Origin: Metallyticus violacea
Taxonomy: Eukaryota > Arthropoda > Insecta > Mantodea > Metallyticidae
Length of the DNA: 64,000 nt
Reading direction: 5' to 3'
NCBI GenBank assembly: GCA_030762175.1
Contig: CM060835.1
Location: 82,742,501 to 82,806,500 of the forward strand
Shown here: one piece after another, positions 12,184 to 21,829 of the stretch
Numbering within the stretch: the first letter of the stretch is position 1
Layout: each line of letters opens with the position of its first letter
Notes under the pieces: generated by a model
What the model saw: the letters and a program-made list of their open reading frames with translations, nothing else
The model's database searches: none
What the model was told of the DNA's origin: nothing
Program-made: the position numbers and the translations under genes

Positions 12184-12699
12184 ATTTTGGTTATTAACTG
12201 GTGTGAATTTGAACTTCAACAATTAGCTGAGAATGCAGATGATGGTCTGCAAAACAGTTTTAGATATAAAAAATGAAGTTAAATGTGTGTAGTTCAACTC
12301 AAACATACAATAATTAATTTACAGGTACTGGTTTCAATTAAGGTGGCTCCCTTAGTTGCAAACCTAAAATCATAAATCATGGATGACATTTATTACAGAT
12401 GGAAAGGTAGAGATGCACAGTTTGTTATTGAAAACTTGGATGTTCAATGAAATCACATTTTCAGTGATTTTACAAATTGCTGAGATTTTCTTGTGCATGA
12501 TTTGTTCATGTAGTTTGTCAATACTTCTCTTGCCCTGAAAGGATTGATCAGTTAATGTTTAGCAATGTTTATTTCCAGATATATGTATATCTGTGGGTGT
12601 GTGTTTCAGAATAATCCTTTTAATAGAGTAGGTACTTTGCACATAAGTACTGTTCAGTAATAAGATTTGTTTAGGTGGATGATTTTTTTGTGTTAATAG

Positions 12700-12937
12700 G
12701 ATGACGCATGTGAAGGATAAATCTTCAGACCACATCTCTGCATACCAGGCTTTGGATGGCTCAGTGGTATTCAGTTCAGAGCTGTATCATCAAAATCATA
12801 TTTCATCAACACTGAAATACCATTTAGAACGATGGCTGAAGTTGCTTTTGGAATGGGATGCAGCCAAACGAGGCAGAGATCCTGGAAAAAATGGCATTGT
12901 TCTATTTGATCTCATTGAAGATATTTTAAATAAGAAG
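12700..12937 (+). CDS. IKK-like kinase exon: end of kinase domain
   Basis: The acceptor is tgttaatag and the donor gtatgc. The first base completes the Trp codon begun at 4980-4981; the last codon ends in phase 0. The peptide has ISAYQALDGSVVFSSELYHQ followed by LERWLKLLLEWDAAKRGRDP and ends DLIEDILNKK. In IKK beta the same place reads ..DLNGTVKFSS.LP then [20 protein letters not shown] and ALDDILNLK. The match covers the last kinase helices (W...RG conserved Arg) and the linker to the ubiquitin-like domain. Residue spacing is collinear with the preceding and following exons. Confidence 0.95.
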
Positions 12938-13393
12938 GTATGCACTGTATCATTTCATAAGATTACTGCATATTGTGCAATTAGTTACAGAGTTAAAACA
13001 TGAATCCTGCCATAGTTAGGTATATAGTGCAGTTGATATGCACGGACTTACAAACTACGTACCAAAAAAGTTGTGAATAATTCAGTTTGGTCATTTACAA
13101 CCAGAAATCTAAAGAGAGGCAAAACATAACCACTTGTAGTCTATCCAGCTTCATAATACTGGTATGGAAACATTACTAGCTACAATGATTTTTATCAACT
13201 GGTTTATATGTATAAATATTTTAATATCTAATAGGTTTTAAAAAAATACTTTAACTCTTATAATGGAGTACACAAATTAAAAACTGATTGGTCATAATTC
13301 TTGTTATTTAACCATTTAATGATGTATTGAAAAATGCATGGGAGCATATAATGTTGCATCCATAATGTATTTATAATATAATTTTTATTTTAG

Positions 13394-13594
13394 ATAGTCA
13401 ATATTTTTTGCGTCCCAGCATTCAAGTACTTGAGTTACGAAATAGATGACTCTACTGCAGTTGCAACTCTTCAGCGCTGGATAGAGCGTGATACTGAGTT
13501 AGCTGTGTCCAGTCAGGAACTCTTGCTTCCAACAGGGCAGCCCATGGACATGGAAAAGGAGGCATATCAGTGCTGGGTTTCCCCACTCAAGCAG
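13394..13594 (+). CDS. IKK-like kinase exon: ubiquitin-like domain
   Basis: This 201-bp exon is phase 0 at both ends (acceptor atttttattttag, donor gtagta). It reads IVNIFCVPAFKYLSYEIDDS, then ATLQRWIERDTEL and SSQELLLPTGQPMD. The ubiquitin-like domain of IKK beta has LVHILNM.TGTIHTYPV.., LQSLKARIQQDTG and DQELL.EAG. This domain is required for IKK activity and substrate handling in the vertebrate enzyme. The intron before it is only 456 bp, so these two exons form the most compact part of the gene. Confidence 0.95.
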
Positions 13595-14299
13595 GTAGTA
13601 TTATATTACTTAAATGCGACTTTGTAGAACTTCCACTTTGGAAAACATAATTAAATTAAATGTTTTAGCTGATGAGTCAATATCACACTCCTGTTTCTCT
13701 TATTAACTTTAATGGGTACCACAACGCAAGGGCAAATGAAAAATTTTGCCAAATTTTTGGTAAGAGGAAAAATAAGAATATACAATTGACTCATTAGCTA
13801 AAATACTTAATTAAGGTAGTATTATGTTTTCAGCTTTTAGTAATATTTTATAATTATTTAATAATTACATGTAAAATGTCAGAAAGCATTAAATTGTATA
13901 TGTGCTAGTTCTTTTGCAATTCAACAAGATATAGGTGATAGGTGTTACTCCTTTAATTCTGTTTTACGTAACATCATTAGCATGACATGCCAGGAAAAAA
14001 GCTTCAGAAATAAAGTTTTTAATTGTAGGGATTTGTACTTTTTGTACAGAATTAGTCTGATGATGTAATGTGTGCTTATCTTTGCCTACCAAGTAAAAGT
14101 GGCCATGAATTATGGCATAGAAGACAGTTTCACTCTCTTTCTCTTTTTCCAGGGTTGTTCTAAGAACTATAGGAGCAGCTGCGAATCTGGCCATTTTAAA
14201 AACATTCTCATGGATGCGTAAATAGATTTATTCCCCTTTATCGCATAGGAACATAAAGTATACATACAAGTATTTAATTTACAAGCAATTTAACTTAAT

Positions 14300-14900
14300 G
14301 AAACATCCTATTTTCCAAAAATAACATCCTTCAAATGACTATCATTCTTCTGTAGGCATTCAGTAAGTCTTCTGCTAACAGTACTCATTAATCTTTGCAG
14401 TCTGCACAGGAATTAATTTATTTTCTTCCCAAATTCAGTTTTTGAATTCCTGAATTGTGGTGGTGCTCTAAAAATTTAGATTTCAAGTACCCCCAGAGAA
14501 AGAAGTCACAGACTGAAAGACTAGGGGACCGAGCTGACCATCTGATATTTTCTTAATTAGAGATAACATGATTATAAGGAAAAAAATTCCTCACAGCTGC
14601 TATGGGAATTTGTGCTGTGTGGCTTGTAGCCCCATTTTGTTATAAGAACGTGTCCCAGTTCACAGGAAGACAAACAAGTGTAGGAATAGTTCTCCAACAT
14701 TGAACATAGCATTGAGCATCACAGTTACAGCCTTTCCCTCTTATCTCCAAAGAAGTATAGACAGATAATTGCAAAAGCAGATATAGCCTCAAAGCTATGA
14801 ATCCAAGTCTTGATGGCATGAGCTGATGGAATACTGAACTCTCTTCAAAATTCACGCTGAGCAATCACATCACTGTCACCATTTTGTAAAATGCTTTGAA
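14300..14900 (-). pseudogene. Tc1/mariner-superfamily transposase fragment
   Basis: On the - strand the sequence reads SVYTSLEIRGKGCNCDAQCY ... NWDTFL (14760-14640), then QNGATSHTA (about 14637-14611; the QQDGA..H. catalytic block of DDE transposases), a decayed ISDGQLGPL segment corresponding to the W.PRSPDLTPCDFFLWG block, and near 14350-14310 a C-terminal DSHLKDVIFGK. The order and spacing fit the C-terminal half of a mariner/Tc-like transposase. Stops are present and I see no terminal repeats. Confidence 0.65.
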
Positions 14901-15256
14901 ATGCTTTACAAGATGGTGGCAGCCGCATTCCTCCCACTCAAGCCAAATCCAAAAAAATACTGTTGCAAAATTGCCTAATTCACACCTGCACCCTATACAT
15001 TCATACTTATACTATTAACAATGCAGAATGAATAAATAAACAGTGTCACACATGAGTCCATAGATCATCAGCACCTAATATTAAAACTTGTTCTCTGAAT
15101 GCCTTTCCACTTGCTATCAATTTAAATTTCTTAATGAAGCAACTTCTAAAACTAAATCTTTAGAATAAAATCCAGTTAAAAAAGGTATGCCTAATTTCTC
15201 ATTACTTAGATATGCAATATATGATTGGTCTTTCTTGCTTTGCAACTACCAATTAC

Positions 15257-15548
15257 ATCTTATTTTGATTTAAAGTAAAACACTAAAAATCATGTCGTCA
15301 CATTAAAACTCTCTTTAAGTTTCACAAACACACTTATAAAAGTAATTTTGGTACATGTTTCGCGAGGTACATTCCTCACATTGTCAACCAAAACGACGAC
15401 TCAAGTCGTCGTTTTGGTTGACAATGTGAGGAATGTACCTCGCGAAACATGTACCAAAATTACTTTTATAAGTGTGTTTGTGAAACTTAAAGAGAGTTTT
15501 AATGTGACGACATGATTTTTAGTGTTTTACTTTAAATCAAAATAAGAT
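15257..15548. repeat. 292-bp near-perfect palindrome carrying decayed hammerhead halves
   Basis: The two arms are about 145 bp and meet at 15402/15403 in cgacgact-ca-agtcgtcg. I checked pairing at the centre and at the outer boundary; base 15257 pairs with 15548, and pairing stops at 15256/15549. On each strand an arm contains gttttgg, ttgacaa, gtgagg, loop, cctcgc, gaaacatgtaccaaaa. This has the layout of a hammerhead: helix I UUUUGG/CCAAAA, core UUGACAA where CUGANGA is expected, helix II GUGAGG/CCUCGC, GAAAC and GUA. No coding sequence fits inside it. Confidence 0.9.
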
Positions 15549-15900
15549 TAACAAAAGTTTCACTGTGTGGATTCCCAAATTCCGTAAACATACCAATTAC
15601 ATACTTAATTTTAGCTGCTTACAGTTATTAATCAAGTCCATGTAAAGTGAAAAGGAATGGCATGTTGCCAAATGTAAATTGAGTTTTACTTGTGCAGTTG
15701 TGTTTTTACTGCTCAGGTACAAGTTTTAACATGGCAGTGTGTATGAAGTTAAATATGTGGTATCATTGGTTGACTGTGCAAGTAAATGATAATGAATTTA
15801 GAATAATTGAGTCGACTTTGTAACACTAATACAGTACAAGTATAATAAGTATACAAGTATAATAAATACAAGACTTACATCACTAATAGTTTTTAAAAGA

Positions 15901-15944
15901 GGAAAACTAAGTTTCTGGAGCTAATCGCTCCCATCTTCAGTTCC
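15901..15944 (-). ncRNA. hammerhead ribozyme motif, intact core
   Basis: On the - strand: GGAA, CUGAAGA, helix II GGAGC/GCUCC, GAAAC, UUA, GUU and UUCC. The core CUGANGA...GAAA is complete, GGAA pairs with UUCC as helix I, and helix III is reduced to a pair or two closed by a 3-base loop. This minimal helix III is typical of PLE hammerheads. Confidence 0.8.
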
Positions 15945-16416
15945 AGTTCGACTGCCGGCCTTGTTCTTCGTAGTGGTTTGGTTTGTCTCTGGTGGCGGTT
16001 GTATTAAGACATCACTTGGTGGGATTTCAAAATTGAAAATGCTACATTTGTTCTTCCAGATATAAATGTTTTCCCAAACGGCAAGTTCTGTTTTCCCTGT
16101 AATGTTTTTAAGTATTTGGGATTCCTGTTTGTATTATGTTTTTCATTCTAAAATGCCAAAAATGCAGAGAAGAAAAATCAGCAGTAGCTTGGCATTTTTG
16201 GAATGAAAACATAATATAAACAGGAATCCCAAACTACTTTACAACATTACAGGGAAAACAGAACTCGCCGTTTGGGAAAACACTTATATCTGGAAGAACA
16301 AATGTAGCATTTTCAACTTTGAAATCCCACCAAGTGACGTCTTAATACAGAAGTTCATCCAACTGCCACCAGAGACAAACCAAACCATCACGAAGAACAA
16401 GGCCGGCAGTCGAACT

Positions 16417-16460
16417 GGAACTGAAGATGGGAGCAATTAGCTCCAGAAACTTAGTTTTCC
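16417..16460 (+). ncRNA. hammerhead ribozyme motif, intact core
   Basis: GGAA at 16417-16420, CTGAAGA at 16421-16427, GGAGC 16430-16434 pairing with GCTCC 16440-16444, GAAA 16446-16449, then C-TTA-G-T-T and TTCC at 16457-16460, which pairs with the first GGAA. The predicted cleavage is after T16456 (GUU). Its mirror lies at 15901-15944 on the other strand. Confidence 0.8.
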
Positions 16461-17034
16461 TCTTTTAAAAACTATTAGTGATGTAAGTTACAAAATCGAC
16501 TCGGTTATTTTAAACTTATACTAAACAAACGTCCACCATATTTAACTAAATGATGATGATGAACTGCAAATGAATGATAAAGAGCAAATTCATGACATGA
16601 AATTGGTCTGTATTTGGATACTGCAGTATGTGCCGGCCTGATTAGCATGTCTAAAACTATAACAGAAACTTTGAACAAGGAGTGTCAGAAAATGGTCTGT
16701 AAAATGTTGTGAAGGTTAAATTGGTATAGAATCTATAAGTGAGACTGCTAAAATTTTGAAATTGAGCAAGCCAACAGGTAGAAAAACCATCAGAAGAGGG
16801 CCAGTAACACCCATAAAGATAGGGATAAAATTTAAAATGTTGGAAACTTTTATGCATTCAAATGTATATTTAGCAACAAATCTACAGCTTCTACAGGCAA
16901 GGAAATACTCTAAGAACTCCTATCACCTTGTAAAATTCACAATTCCCTTCAAAGAAATGTTCCCTATGATACCTTGTATGAATGCTAGTTTTGTTTCATG
17001 CCCTTAATAAAAGGCATATTATCATGGAGTAAGT

Positions 17035-17125
17035 ATAAGTACTTACAATTAAGTAAATTTAGATTTAGTAAAAGTTAATAGGATTGGATAATATTGTGCC
17101 AGCATCCGCGGTTATACAGTAGATC
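17035..17125 (+). other. possible mitochondrial 12S rRNA fragment in the nucleus (NUMT)
   Basis: The bases gtgccagcatccgcggttat at about 17097-17116, followed by ac, match the universally conserved 530-loop of small-subunit rRNA in the form seen in insect mitochondria (GTGCCAGCA.CCGCGGTTATAC). The preceding sequence (taaaagttaataggattgg) is AT-rich, as in mitochondrial 12S. Only this core is convincing, so the extent is uncertain. Confidence 0.5.
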
Positions 17126-17379
17126 TAAGTACAGAAGGTCATTCAACTGCAATCTGTGGGTATTAGGTAGTATACATTGATGAAACTTGGTGTGACATGC
17201 ATGATGCTATAAAGAAAAGCTGGATATGAAACTTTTAACACACTCACATATAAAAGAAAGAAGATAATGGTGGCCATGCTGGCAGAGGTGATGGCTGCAT
17301 TCCATATTGTTTCTACCTTTTGGCAAAAATCATAGACCACGCTAAGCCTGACTCACAGAAAGAAGAATAGTTTATTTTT

Positions 17380-18510
17380 AATTAGATAGTAAGTCAATTT
17401 AATATTCTTGTGCTCCACTTAACATTGACTTATACAGAACATGTTTCACAGGCTTTTGCCCGCATCAGATGTGTGTCAACTGCTGGATGTTGTTGGCTGA
17501 ATGGACTTGGTGTAGCTCTCATGGATATTTTATGAACTTTTGGATTTAATTTGTCTTCTGTTGGGGTCTTGAAATTCATAAACTTGTCTTCATATTTTTT
17601 TATAAAAGTTTTTCCCATATTCCCAAGAACAAGACAACACGATTCCTTTCCTTGACTTAAAAATTATAAGAACAGGCAATACATTGAAATTTGGAATATA
17701 CAGAAAGTATATGTAGACTTAAAATTACATAAAGGCCAGTGGTTTCAATTTCACAGCACACAAACATGCAATTCTCAACAGCTTAACGATAGACTCATTA
17801 ACATACCTATGAATGAGTTTAAATACAGCAAAGAGTGCTTTCACATAATACACATGGCAAAAATCAATGGGTATGGCCAAAAAATTGTAGAAAAGAAAAT
17901 CAAGAAATTCAAGCAAGAGAAGAGGTTTAAACAGGTTACAACATTGTCATCAACAAAAAGAAACTACCATTCACAAGAAATTTACTTATCATCCTTGAGC
18001 CACCAAAAAATTCTAGAAAATACTCTGAGAGTTTGGGAACACTTTGTTCCCAGTAAACAAACTCAGCCTAAATAATCTGCTCAACTCCAGTGATAATGGT
18101 AGAATACTTGATGAGAAGAAGCCAGGAATATATCATATCAACTATATGGAATGCAACAGTGTGTATAATGGCAAAATAAAAATAAATATTTGAATGAGGC
18201 TAAAGGAACACTGGAGAAACATCAGGTACAATCAGACAGATAAATCAGTAGTTACACATCACTTTTGGAGAGATAAACATGATATAGAAATGGAAGTCAA
18301 ATTATTGAAATTTATAGATAGACCCTTGGAGCTGGGAATATATGAAAAAAAGTTTATAAAAAATATGAAGATAAGGTTATGAACTTCCAGATTCCAACAG
18401 AAGACAAATTAATCCAAAAATTCATAAAATGTCCATGAGAGCTACACCAAGTCCATTAACCAACAACAAATACAGCAATCAACACACAGCTGATCGATTC
18501 CCCACTGGAA
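17380..18510. mobile_element. PLE, rearranged: - strand 3' end followed by + strand RT/EN part
   Basis: From 17618 down to 17430 the - strand encodes a PLE C terminus (IKKYEDKFMNFKTPTEDKL). From about 17690 to 18480 the + strand encodes the connecting region (NEFKYSKECFHI, GYGQKIVEKKIKKFKQEKRF), a GIY-YIG remnant (RLKEHWRNIRYNQTDKSVV, THHFWRDKHD) and another C terminus. The left end (17385-17480) carries a - strand hammerhead-like motif: CUGAUGC, helix II GGGC/GCCU, GAAACAUGUU. The catalytic RT motifs are missing. It shares the 'gtaagtcaattt...gctccactt' terminal block with the fold-back at 53060. Confidence 0.75.
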
Positions 18511-19814
18511 AACCTGCCTATATAGGAAATGCACATAATGCCAGTTATCATTTTAAACAACTTGTAAAATGGCTACACATTTATTAAGAAAAGATAAAAT
18601 TTTGCCATTCATGCAAAAATTCAATATTCTCATATCCAACCCAGTTCCAGTAAAAGCAGTTTTGGTACAGCATATACAAACAAGCAATATGCAAAACCAA
18701 GTGTCACATCTGTGCTATCACTGTATTTCTAAACCCATTAAACAGTGTGGGCTAGATGGGCTAGACTGAAACTTTACATAAGAAAGCAGAATATAACACC
18801 CATGTTAAGTGAAATGTATGTGAACTATTGTGAAAAGGTGTAGAATGCATTCATGAGAACACAAAGAAAATGGGAACAGTACACATTAAACAAAGAACAC
18901 GAGATTATGTTCATCTAATGGAGAAGATGTCAGATTCATCATTCATTTATTTGGAGGCAGTGCTGAATCCAGCGAATAAAGTGATTCTATCTCTTTTGCA
19001 TTATAATATAAAGTATTTTAAGATTTAATGTAACCTTTGAATATTTTATGTCATTTGCATTTCATAGTAGTAGTTTTTGGTCTGGAGTCATGTGTTCTCC
19101 TATGTACTGTAATAATTGAGAGATATGACAAAATTCTTTGTTGGTTATCTAAAACAAAGGCAAGAACCTTTGAACCTTTCCTGCCCAGAAATCTAATACA
19201 GGCCCACTAGTTAATAACCAGAAATGTAAATGCATGCCTGAGCCATAATAGTGGATATGTATATCTTATCCTGAGTGAAAAGAGTATTCATCTATTGATT
19301 TGTTTTCTCAAAAAGTTCAAGCAAAGTAAAAGAAAGTGGCTTTACTTCTCAATCACATAAAGAATCACAAATTCTGACCATGCATATCCTGTTGTCAGAG
19401 TAGTTAGTGACTTTCATGTTGTCAAAGTTGGAAACGGGAAGAATGAATGAAGCATATACATATAATCAAGTTTGGAGACTGCAGTCTAAATTAAGAAGTG
19501 CATCTGTAATAGTTTACAGTAATGGTGTAATTTAATTCCCAATTTTGCTATAATCTTTTGGTAATTCAGCAAACTTTGCAATTGCATATGTGCACCAGCA
19601 CTAGATATTTGCATGCCTGTGTTAGTTTTTATTTAAAGCAGCATTTCATTGCTATTCATTACTTATTATCCAATGAAGCAAGCAGCACTTCTTAAACTAA
19701 ACTTACTAAGATTTTCTGAAAAAAAAACTGCAGAAAATTGAATGATAACAGCAGAAATATATGTGAAAAGTGCTGAGAGAGGAAACTTGTTAATTTATCC
19801 ATGATTCTTTTTTG
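18511..19814. other. intron sequence, nothing recognised
   Basis: AT-rich sequence between a PLE remnant and a SINE-B remnant, inside the 14.6-kb IKK-like intron. Short open frames (for example 18569-18766) have no recognisable domain. Confidence 0.4.
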
Positions 19815-20045
19815 AATAGTATTTAATACCCTTTTCCCACCACTATAGCATTACAGGTGAGACCCTGATGATAAATGAAATGAACTAATGAATTGGGAAA
19901 GAAATTTTGGGAAGTAAGCCTAAATTTAGATTATCTCCAGCATTTGGCATTGATGAGAACTGAAACAAATCTGGAAATAACCTTAGTCAGGGAGGAATTG
20001 AACCACAACCAGTTCACAAGCCCATGCCTTTATTTCAGCCAATCA
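19815..20045 (-). mobile_element. old, degraded SINE-B copy
   Basis: Read forward it shows a worn version of the reverse-complemented SINE-B: tgataaatgaaatgaactaa, aattgggaaagaa, gcctaaatttagattatctcc, catttggcattgatgagaac and gtcagggagg. The head is badly decayed (attgaaccacaaccagttca, about 20007-20026). Divergence is much higher than in the copies at 11081 or 49670, so it is older. Confidence 0.65.
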
Positions 20046-20344
20046 TGTTGATATGATTCTCTTATGTTGACTGCATACCAAAAGGAGTGGTCGTTCAGAT
20101 ATGCTTGTACTTCATAAACCTCTTCCCACCATGGCCGTAGTGCAGACACATCTATTTTAACTTTTATTAGATTTTTGATTATATTTAAAGGTTTCAGATA
20201 TTCTTTATAGGAGGGTCTTATTCAAGGTATTCTATCTGCTTATGGCTCATCAATCACTAGAATATTTAATTAAAACATATCTTTTAAAAAAGAAATTATT
20301 TTAAAAAACATATATGGAACTAAAACAATGAAGGCAAGTCATAT

Positions 20345-21590
20345 GAATAAATTCATGTGATATATGTCGCACTAAACACTCTTATTGCTTCACTTACTTG
20401 TGTGATATTTGGAACCGGTTTCGAAGACATTTGTCGTCATCTTTGGCCAAGTGTACGACTGACTGGAGAATCCAACGGCTCTGTAGAGATGAAGCGCTGC
20501 CCTGGGGGTGTTTTAATGTACTTAAAGTTGGTGTTTTCTACCTTTGGAATATCAAAGTTCATTAATCGATCTCTGTATTTATGAATGTAAATTTTTTCCC
20601 AAGTATCCAGTTCTATATGTCCCTGAGTCTCTTTTAATAAATCCGCCTTCTTCACAATGTTGTGGTTTTTTGTCCAAAAATGATATGCCACAGCTAATCT
20701 ATCTGTTTATGTTTTATGTTCCTGAAATGCTCTTCTAAACGTGTGCTTATATTTCTCTTTGTTTTTTCAATATAGATCTTTTCACAATCTGCATATGTTA
20801 TTCTGTTAATACCTGTTTTTTTCTCTTGTGGGGTCTTTACAGCCATTTTATCTTTCAAGATGTTTCCTAAATTAAATCTGTTGATGGGTGCTAATTTTAT
20901 TGAAACCTTTAAAACTATTTTGAAATTTTTTCATTGCTTTTGGATTTGTAATTTTTTTAAAAATTGGTTTTTGTATATCTGCTGATAATGTGATGGTATC
21001 TCTGAAAGTTTTTTCCTTTTAAATCTTTCCACCTTTTTATGTACCAGATCTTTATTAAAGCTGTTTAAAATTGCCATTTCTTCTATTTTATTGTATTCAT
21101 TTTTAAACTCTTCTTTACTAATTGGTAAATTAATCAAACGATGTGTCAAGTGAAAAAATTTACATTCATAAATACAGAGATCGATTAATGAACTTTGATT
21201 TTCCAAAGGTAGAAAACACCAATTTTAGATAATTTAAAACACCACTAGAGTGGCGCTTCATCTCTTATACTTTTTTTTTTTAAATCTATTCAGGGCGTGA
21301 AACAGCCGACAAATTTTGCTCAGAGGCCCCTTTTTCAGGCTTCAGGCTCTTTTTTGTGCCGTAAATGTATGACACGGGATCCACGGCTTTACTTTCCTTC
21401 CGAAGGAAGCCATACTTAGAATTTTTATGCCCGAAAAAATCCATAGATCCTAGCCGGGTTTGAACCCACAAACTTGGGTTTAGAAAGCAAGTATGGTTAC
21501 CACTCCACCGCCAGGACCGACAAGTAAGTGAAGCAATAAGAAAGTTTAGTACGACATATATCACATAAATTTATTCATATCACTAGAATA
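20345..21590 (-). mobile_element. PLE on - strand, with 3' end repeated in inverted orientation and a nested SINE-A
   Basis: On the - strand, from 21206 down to 20437: a connecting domain (LTHRLINLPISKEEFKNEYN, KDLVHKKVERFKRKK), a GIY-YIG block (EKIYIEKTKRNISTRLEEHF, about 20795-20720), AYHFWTKNHN, and the C terminus TWEKIYIHKYRDRLMNFDIP. Close to 21150-21230 the same C-terminal segment reappears on the + strand (YKYRD/HKYRD..MNFDFPKVENTNF), so the two 3' ends face outward. Outer ends read ttcacttacttgtgtgatat and complement (acaagtaagtgaagcaataag). A SINE-A interrupts the right part. Ribozyme cores are decayed (CCAAAGA near 20440, - strand). Confidence 0.8.
21270..21521 (-). mobile_element. 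SINE-A copy nested in a PLE (3' tail shortened)
   Basis: On the - strand the head reads tcggtcctggcggtggagtg at about 21523-21504 and gggttcaaacccggctagga near 21475-21450. It continues as tttttcgggcataaaaattc, ttccttcggaaggaaagtaa and gcaaaatttgtcggctgttt. The final gacgctgatgacctgagctg segment present in other copies is missing. It sits inside the PLE right terminus, so it inserted after the PLE. Confidence 0.85.
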
Positions 21591-21829
21591 TTTATTTCGA
21601 TTACAAATAGATATATAATATTATAAATGTATAGAGTATTTTGCTTTTGAAGAAGAATGCAATCACTTTTAAATATTACATTATTTGTGTGACGGTTTTA
21701 TTCATATCTGCTTTTCTAGTTCTTTTTATCTTAGTAATACTATTATTTATGAGTTAATTTATTTTTCGTATATACTAAATATATAAATATAACTCTATTA
21801 ATAGAAGAATAATGAACTCCTCCAAAGGC

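Larger units (their letters stand above)
15865..16495. mobile_element. PLE inverted dimer (tail-to-tail 3' ends) with a ribozyme on each strand
   Basis: A left arm from about 15868 (gacttacatcactaatag) to about 16160 is the reverse complement of a right arm from about 16190 to 16485. The right arm encodes a PLE C terminus on the + strand: a TWEK..-like segment (WENTYIWKNKCSIFNFEIPP) then FIQLPPETN. This is equivalent to the WEKIFILKNKENLMNF segment of the family C copies. The spacer of about 30 bp reads atgcagagaagaaaaatcag. No RT sequence remains. The structure is a small fold-back derived from PLE ends. Confidence 0.85.

Noticed and set aside
15257..15548. The perfect palindrome as a CRISPR-like or attachment site.
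   Set aside because: There is no repeat-spacer layout, the context is eukaryotic, and the hammerhead-like segments tie it to PLE termini.
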